64,000 nucleotides of DNA from Rutstroemia sp. NJR-2017a BVV2 (lineage: Eukaryota; Ascomycota; Leotiomycetes; Helotiales; Rutstroemiaceae): the NCBI GenBank assembly GCA_002946415.1, contig NJPS01000048.1, forward strand, positions 806,001 through 870,000. The letters run 5' to 3'. The translations under genes were made by a program, and so were the position numbers. This document shows positions 58,711-64,000 of this stretch, one piece after another; within the stretch, counting starts at the first letter, position 1; the number at the start of each line of letters is the position of its first letter. A model generated the notes under the pieces. The model worked only from the letters and a program-made list of their open reading frames with translations, had not been told where the DNA came from and did not search any database.

Positions 58711-59058
58711 TAGTAAAGGGTTTAAATGAGAGTACGAGAAGATCAAGACGATGAATGACGAGATATGGTGACTCTAAAGCAGATGAATGACGAGTTATAG
58801 TGACTTTAGAGTACATGTTCTTGCCTTATTGCATTGAAATTCGTGATCATAAATAATATATACATCCATCCATCCAGCCTATGTACATTAACCCCAGGGC
58901 CATCCAATATAATACATCTGTTCATGTAAAAACCAATCCAAACGCTATGCAAATTTGCAAAAACTATTTTATCCACCTATCCCTCCACCCTGGTATCATT
59001 ACAACCTCCTCGATCATCTCTCTTCCCCTTCTCTATTAACCACAATAATCGCAACCCC
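58711..59058. other. Short convergent spacer between two MFS genes
   Basis: About 350 bases. It contains an imperfect direct repeat (GAATGACGAG followed by T/A and GTGACTCTA/GTGACTTTA near 58751-58808). No gene. Confidence 0.5.
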
Positions 59059-60951
59059 CTACAAATCATGTCTCGCCCTCTTACTATGTTTCCTAATCCT
59101 CTCACCATACTTATACAACACGAACGGAATCGGAATAAACGCCACACTAATAAACGCCAGCGTGGAACTCGCCCAATCCACACCAAGATTATTAAACATG
59201 GCAGCCGCAAACAGCGGGAACCCAGCGCCGAAACAGCTGCGCATGAAATCGTTGCCTGCATAGGCAGAGGCCGCGTATTCGGGGTATGCGTCGCCGATGT
59301 AGTTGAGCACGGAGTTGAAGAGGAGGAAGGCGCCGATGCTGAAGAATGAGGAGCCGATGATTGGAACGATCCACTGGACGGGGTCGGTTAGTTCTGGTGC
59401 GAGGGGTAGGGAGGTGGGGATGGGAACTTACGTGAACGGAAGGACGGCTGCTCCAGCCGAACCAGAAGAGACAGATGGGGATACAGAAAGCGCCGACGAA
59501 GGCGGGGGGTAATCTTTTCTCTGGCTTAATCTCGCCATTCTCGTTGAATTGCGGTTCTTGTACATAGTAAAGATATGCGAAGAAAGGCGGGATGACAGCA
59601 AAAGCACCGATCAAAATACCCAGGAACGAAAGACCTTCTTCGCCGAGGTTGAAGCCATAAATATCGACGAAGACGATAACGAAGGATTCGAACCAGACGT
59701 AAAGAAGACCGTAGATGAGCGCGATGTAGAGGTTTAGAAGGAAGAGAATAGGTTCGGTGAAGGAGAGAGAGAAAGGTCGCACGAGCGTCATCATGACGAT
59801 ATCTTTACCAGTCATTTGTTCACCCATAAGCTCTGGTTCACATTTGAGATCACTGCGGCCGGTGAGTTTACGAAGACGGCGAGTTCTTCGGTAGAGGATA
59901 TTTGCGCTGCTGGTTTCGGGGAGGACGATGATCAAGACGACAAGAGCAAAGCCTAGCAAACGAAGTATTAGCATCATGAGATATCACAAAGGAGATAGTT
60001 GAGTATCTTACCAGACAGCCAAAGCAGCTCCCAAATAGTCCACTTCCACCCTCTATGCTGAGCCGCAAAGCCACCCACGAGCGGACCCAACACTGGTCCA
60101 GAAACAGCTGCCATACCCCAAATGGCAATAGCATACGCTCTCTTCGACGGTCTATACATATCTGAAAGCGAAGCACCCCCAGTAGCCAAGACAGGCGAGC
60201 CGAAGAAACCCGTTAGGAATCGGAACGCTAGTAGCATTCCGAAATTTGTAGCGTAAATGACCGCGAATTGTAAGAATACGAAAACGAACAACGTGCCCAT
60301 GTAAATGGGGTTGCGGCCAATTTGTGGAATTTCGCTGAGAGGTGACCATACCATCGGTCCTAATCCGTAACCGGCGACGAAGAGAGTCAAGCCGAGTGTG
60401 GCGGCTACTTGACTGACGTGGAATTGCTGCATCACACCTTGGGTACCGGCGGAGTAGATGGCGGAGCCGATGTAAACGGAGGTAGTCAATAGACAGATGA
60501 AGAAGGTGACGAGGAATTTCTTGCCCCTCGACCAATTTTGAGGGTTCTGTAGTTGTTGATTAGTCTCGGCCACCACAATAAGGAATAGATTGAAACTCAC
60601 TTCTGGGTCATCATCGCCGTACCACGTTATCATGGTAACATCTTTCCCCTTCTCAACATCCACTGGTACACCACTGACTTCATTATGATGTACATCTTGA
60701 CTGTTCACTCTTGTGTCTGAGCTTCTCCTCGGCGGGGATGGGTTATGCGGAGGAATATTCTCTTCCTCTTTATCCTCCTTTTCATCCGCTGGCTCGACCG
60801 TCCCATGATGTGCCATCCTCCCCGACGACTCCTTATCCACATATCTCTGCCATATAGACGGATCTATATCCTCCTCATAACGAAGGACTCGCCCACCCGT
60901 CGCCAGACGAAGAATGTGGCCCAAAGTGGTATCACGGAAAAGGTGCTTCAT
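59059..60951 (-). CDS. MFS drug/H+ antiporter, DHA1 type
   Basis: Multidrug exporter of the 12-helix DHA1 family, plasma membrane. Exons (minus) 60951-60601, 60546-60012, 59952-59432 and 59373-59059 give 573 residues. A hydrophilic cytosolic N terminus of about 115 residues (acidic, ending ITWYGDDDPE) leads into NPQNWSRGKKF, the usual entry to helix 1 in this family. Further blocks are YSAGTQGVMQQFHVSQ, GLTLFVAGYGLGPMVWSPLSE, PSKRAYAIAIWGMAAVSGPV with GPLVGG (DHA1 motif C), WKWTIWELLW, and LPETSSANILYRRTRRLR in the central loop. The last splice restores SVHWIVPIIGSSFFSIGAF. The frame opens at TTG 61113, and the first ATG in frame is 60951 (MKHLFRDTTLGHIL). Similar to fungal exporters of fungicides, polyamines or toxins; substrate unknown. 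Confidence 0.88.
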
Positions 60952-62273
60952 CTTGACTTGAATATGTGATTCAAGCAGAGAAGGAAATAGAAATGATGCA
61001 GTATGATCTACACAGGAGATATGCCTGCTTAAGAATCCAATAAACAGAAGAGAAGAATAAACAGAAGAAAGGAACAAAGCAATATAATATAAGAGAATTT
61101 TCTTAGCCTCCAAATATCTAACATAAGGATAATGGGTGATATGATATCATACCCAACAACCACACACATATCATACATAGCTCATATTACCTAACCGCAC
61201 CCTACTTACCTCAACTATAGCAGCATATGGAGCGTCTAAGAGTCCACGCCCGCAGGAATCCATATGTAAAGGGTCTCGAATGCGGACAACAGAAGGACAA
61301 TTCTCAAATCTCCATTTTCCATTGTCCGGGAATAGTCACAGTCATCGACGCCAAGCCCCAAGGGGAAATCCGATGTTACGCTTCTGCTGATGTTTTGCTG
61401 ATTTCACCGATTTTCACAGATGTTGGTGTGTCGGGGACGGATGATGTGGAACTGAGTCCTTGCAAAGATCGACGTCTCACTGACGTAGACGACTTTGCTG
61501 GGTTCGGCGCTAAAATTATGCTTAAGTCCGGCGCAAAGGGGAATAGTTACCGAGTAAGTTAAGCGATAGAAAATGGAAAATACATGAAAACATGTCACCT
61601 TTCTCTACTAGCTCTTTCATGCTCAGGCTCAGTCGGCATGGTAATCTGACTCAATGGTCATCCTGTAGTGTTGCGCTCGCGCTTTGAAGGGCTGTTGAGT
61701 TGGACTTCGGCCGAAGGTGTTGTTCTGGATTTCCAATCGAATCTCTTCCTTTGCTCGACTACCTAGTCCAACGCCGATCGACACGATCCCGCCAGGAATA
61801 TTTATCAAAAACTACTACTGGTAGGCCAAGACGAGAGATAAAGCAATAAAGCAAACGCTCGTCATACTTTATAGTTCTGGCGTGCTAAGCAAACCACCAT
61901 GGAGAAAAGCAAATGCGCGTTTCTGTAACATGACAATAAATTATTAATTTTCACACAGGCATCAGGAGCAGTTAGCCCATCAAAATGAGAGCTCAACCTT
62001 CTTGACTGATATCATTACCTTCCATAAACCACGATGCCCGCTGAGGATCCTACCCTCATAGGATATTTACGCGTGAGGAGAAATCCCATGATAAAACATA
62101 GTATTGCTGAACAGACCGCCTCCAGACCAACGCCTTTGCCCCGCCTGATTGACTTTGAATGCCCACCCCACCTCCCTCAAGACGCCAGAGCAATGCATTC
62201 GGATTTTTGTATATTGTGGTGACTGAAAACAACACCGATTTGCCCGCCTGCAATCCCTTCAGGAGGAAACTCC
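60952..62273. other. Upstream region of the DHA1 transporter
   Basis: 1.3 kb between the transporter start and the glutaredoxin 3' end. A 111-codon ATG frame at 61227-61562 (+) has no motif. The palindrome CCCCAAGGGG near 61356 includes an AGGGG, the stress-response element core, which would suit a stress-induced pump; a chance match is possible. Confidence 0.4.
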
Positions 62274-63174
62274 TCATCTTAAAGCATGCGATCCCGCACC
62301 TTCGGTGACCTCTTTCAACTTGGCCGATAGGATCTTGCTACCACCCAAATCCTTAACCTTGTCAATCAAAGTCTTCTTCGAATCTAATTCCGCAACATCG
62401 TCGCCACCACCAATGGATACACCATTGATCAAGACGTTTGGAACTGTCTTTCTACCAGTGAGTTCTGCGAGCCTGGCTTGTAGCTTAGCTCCCAGTGGAT
62501 GCTGATCGAGTTCGACAACAAAAGGTGCTGGATCAATTGAGTATTTGTCTAGAAGTATTTCCTTGGCTCGTTTCGAGTGTGGACAGAAAGATTTTGAAAA
62601 GATAATGACTACGCGCAAAAATATTAGCTCTCGTTCTCGCATATGTCCAGGAACAAGGTTCGAAGACAGGCCAAGTGTTGAGAATGGAGAACGTACTTGT
62701 TGATTTCTTCAAAATCGAATTCAGCTCCGCCTTGATGTCACTGTCCTCCTTGCTCTCCTCCTTAACCACCTCCTGCGTCCCCTTATCCCCACCACCCATC
62801 TTCTTCCTCCCCGCAACACTTCGCTCCCCACCGGCACCCTCTGCAGCACTTCCCACGCCCACGATCTGACTCGGGGGATCTGGTTTCGGCGCTTTCGCAT
62901 TCGCAGCATCCTTCGCAGACTTCTCGGCATGATTCAATCGTTCTTGCATCTGCTTTGCCAGTTCCTCATCCTCCGCATTCCTCAGCCCCTGGGCCTGCGC
63001 TATCTCGCCTTTTCCTTGTGTCTGCTTGTTATCGAGCGCATTTTTGGTTTTAGCGTAGAAGTCCCCTGAGAGTGAGTTTCGTTGTTGACGAGCTGAGGAT
63101 GTGTAGAAGAGGAGGGTTACAACGCCGATGAATACGAGAAGTCCGAAGACTTTTATCCGCCGTGTCGAAGGCAT
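62274..63174 (-). CDS. Membrane-anchored monothiol glutaredoxin (Grx6/Grx7 type)
   Basis: Glutathione-dependent oxidoreductase of the secretory pathway. Exons (minus) 63174-62697 and 62608-62274 give 270 residues. An N-terminal signal anchor is evident (KVFGLLVFIGVVTLLFYTSS, about 8-27), followed by a Lys/Glu/Ala-rich stem of about 120 residues. The glutaredoxin domain runs from about 150 to 258. Exon 2 begins inside IIIFSKSFCPHSKRAK, so the active site is CPHS (Cys168, Ser171), a monothiol arrangement. TVPNVLINGVSIGGGDD holds the cis-proline and glutathione-binding GG. This anchor-stem-domain plan matches yeast Grx6/Grx7 of ER and Golgi. CPHS is less common than CPYS or CSYS. Start MPSTRRIK sits directly before the anchor. 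Confidence 0.9.
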
Positions 63175-64000
63175 TCTGTGTCTCGTGGCTTTCTCCTTGT
63201 AGAAAGGAGGTGCTATAAGGTTTAATTGATTAGTCCCGGGAAAATCTGTTGTGACGAGGGTTCTTACTAGATTGGTGATACTTTGGCATTTGTAAGTTGG
63301 GTGGAGTGGTAGGAGCCCGCTTCCACACTGACAGTTCGTGTCCTTTGGAAAAGGAAAAGGTAATCAGAATTGGGCAGTTGGTTGGAAATGTCAGATTATA
63401 TTTTCCTAACAACTCAACTCCCACCATAAAGGAGAGAGCGAAATTTCCCAAATCAAGGGTGTTTCCACAAAATCGTCGTAATTGTCGTTTCGGCCGTGTT
63501 GTAGGGGTAGTTTGCTAGTGATTAAGAGCCACGGTCGCAGATAACGTCCCCTCCAATGATCTGCACTGATTGCACGGAGTAAATCGTCGTTAGTAATCGC
63601 ACCGTTTCTCGCCCACGGTGGCGAGGTCGAGGTGGTTTAGATATTTTGTATCTTCAAGATACTGGTAAGTGGAAAATCAATACTATGATTGAAGCTCATC
63701 AAAAGGTAAAAGGTAATCTAGGAAGCTAGCTTCTGGTGGAAATTCCCCAGATTTGATCTCGTGGTTTGATTTACTAATAACAAAAAGAAGGCCGCCGCTT
63801 TTTCCGTGTCCCGCTAAGAATTCAAACATGCTGCAACGGCGCAGTCAAAAGCAAACTGTGCCCCTGACTAAAAACTTGAGGGCCTCGGTTTACCTTGAGA
63901 ACTATAGTATCTTATCCAATGTGCTTCTATAAACAAGGCTGCATCAACAACGCAATATCCCGCTCGGCCATTGGAAGAGGAGTAGTAGGAGGGTATCATC
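63175..64000. other. Upstream of glutaredoxin to the window edge
   Basis: No gene recognised in 0.8 kb. Short open frames (63230-63451 minus, 63297-63518 plus) have no motifs. Composition is balanced and A/T-rich. Confidence 0.45.

Noticed and set aside
60952..61113. 54-codon N-terminal extension of the DHA1 transporter
   Set aside because: It begins with TTG; the extension would add a hydrophobic segment not expected before the cytosolic N terminus. ATG 60951 is preferred.
61227..61562. 111-codon ATG frame upstream of the DHA1 transporter
   Set aside because: No motif or signal peptide, lies in the promoter of the transporter, and codon use is unremarkable.
1..64000. Transposons, CRISPR arrays, secondary-metabolite clusters or virus-derived genes
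   Set aside because: I saw no transposase or reverse-transcriptase motifs, no long terminal repeats, no spacer-repeat arrays and no polyketide or peptide synthase domains.

Overview
The window is nuclear DNA of a filamentous ascomycete. Genes carry short (about 45-150 base) GT-AG introns and are spaced by long AT-rich or low-complexity intergenic DNA, and the gene set is that of Pezizomycotina. The protein sequences look most like Leotiomycetes, probably Sclerotiniaceae (Botrytis/Sclerotinia type); that placement is recognition and inference, not a database result. I rebuilt sixteen protein genes exon by exon and checked that splice phases close the reading frame. I also found one intron-containing tRNA gene and one decayed protein-kinase gene.

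Layout. 1-8 kb: a hexose transporter (+) convergent with an Hst3/Hst4-type sirtuin (-). 8.5-11.8 kb: Mediator subunit Med16 (+), divergent from the sirtuin. 11.8-19 kb: gene-poor, with an SRPK-like kinase pseudogene at 15.4-16.3 kb. 19-20.7 kb: a Mep2-type ammonium transporter (+). 23.5-27.6 kb: the HOG-pathway MAPKKK of the Ssk2/Os-4/Bos4 type (-). 29.1-36.8 kb is the densest block: replication initiation factor Sld3 (+), Apq12-like nuclear envelope protein (+), Gpn3 GTPase (-) and S-adenosylmethionine synthetase (+). 41.7-45.2 kb: a large coiled-coil protein (+). 45.2-53.1 kb: gene desert holding only tRNA-Ser(UGA). 53.1-63.2 kb: a Mid2-like single-pass membrane protein (+), DNA polymerase epsilon subunit Dpb4 (+), a Git1-like MFS permease (+), a DHA1-type drug/H+ antiporter (-) and a membrane-anchored monothiol glutaredoxin (-).

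There is no operon or biosynthetic cluster. Functional themes are nutrient uptake (hexose, ammonium, a Git1-like permease), stress signalling and export (Ssk2-type kinase, glutaredoxin, Mid2-like protein, DHA1 pump), and DNA replication or chromatin (Sld3, Dpb4, sirtuin, Med16). Sld3 and Dpb4 both have CGCGAAA-type G1/S motifs upstream.

The most unusual signal is compositional. At several foci (about 11.35, 33.0, 34.15, 58.2 and 59.2 kb, more weakly 12.4 and 17.6 kb) the + strand switches abruptly from strongly C-rich to strongly G-rich. The switch often falls inside one coding exon and rewrites third codon positions from C to G. The polarity is C left, G right whichever strand the gene is on, so transcription alone cannot explain it. 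A second signal is the 11-mer GTACGAAGTAC, found four times exactly and twice with one mismatch, always between genes.
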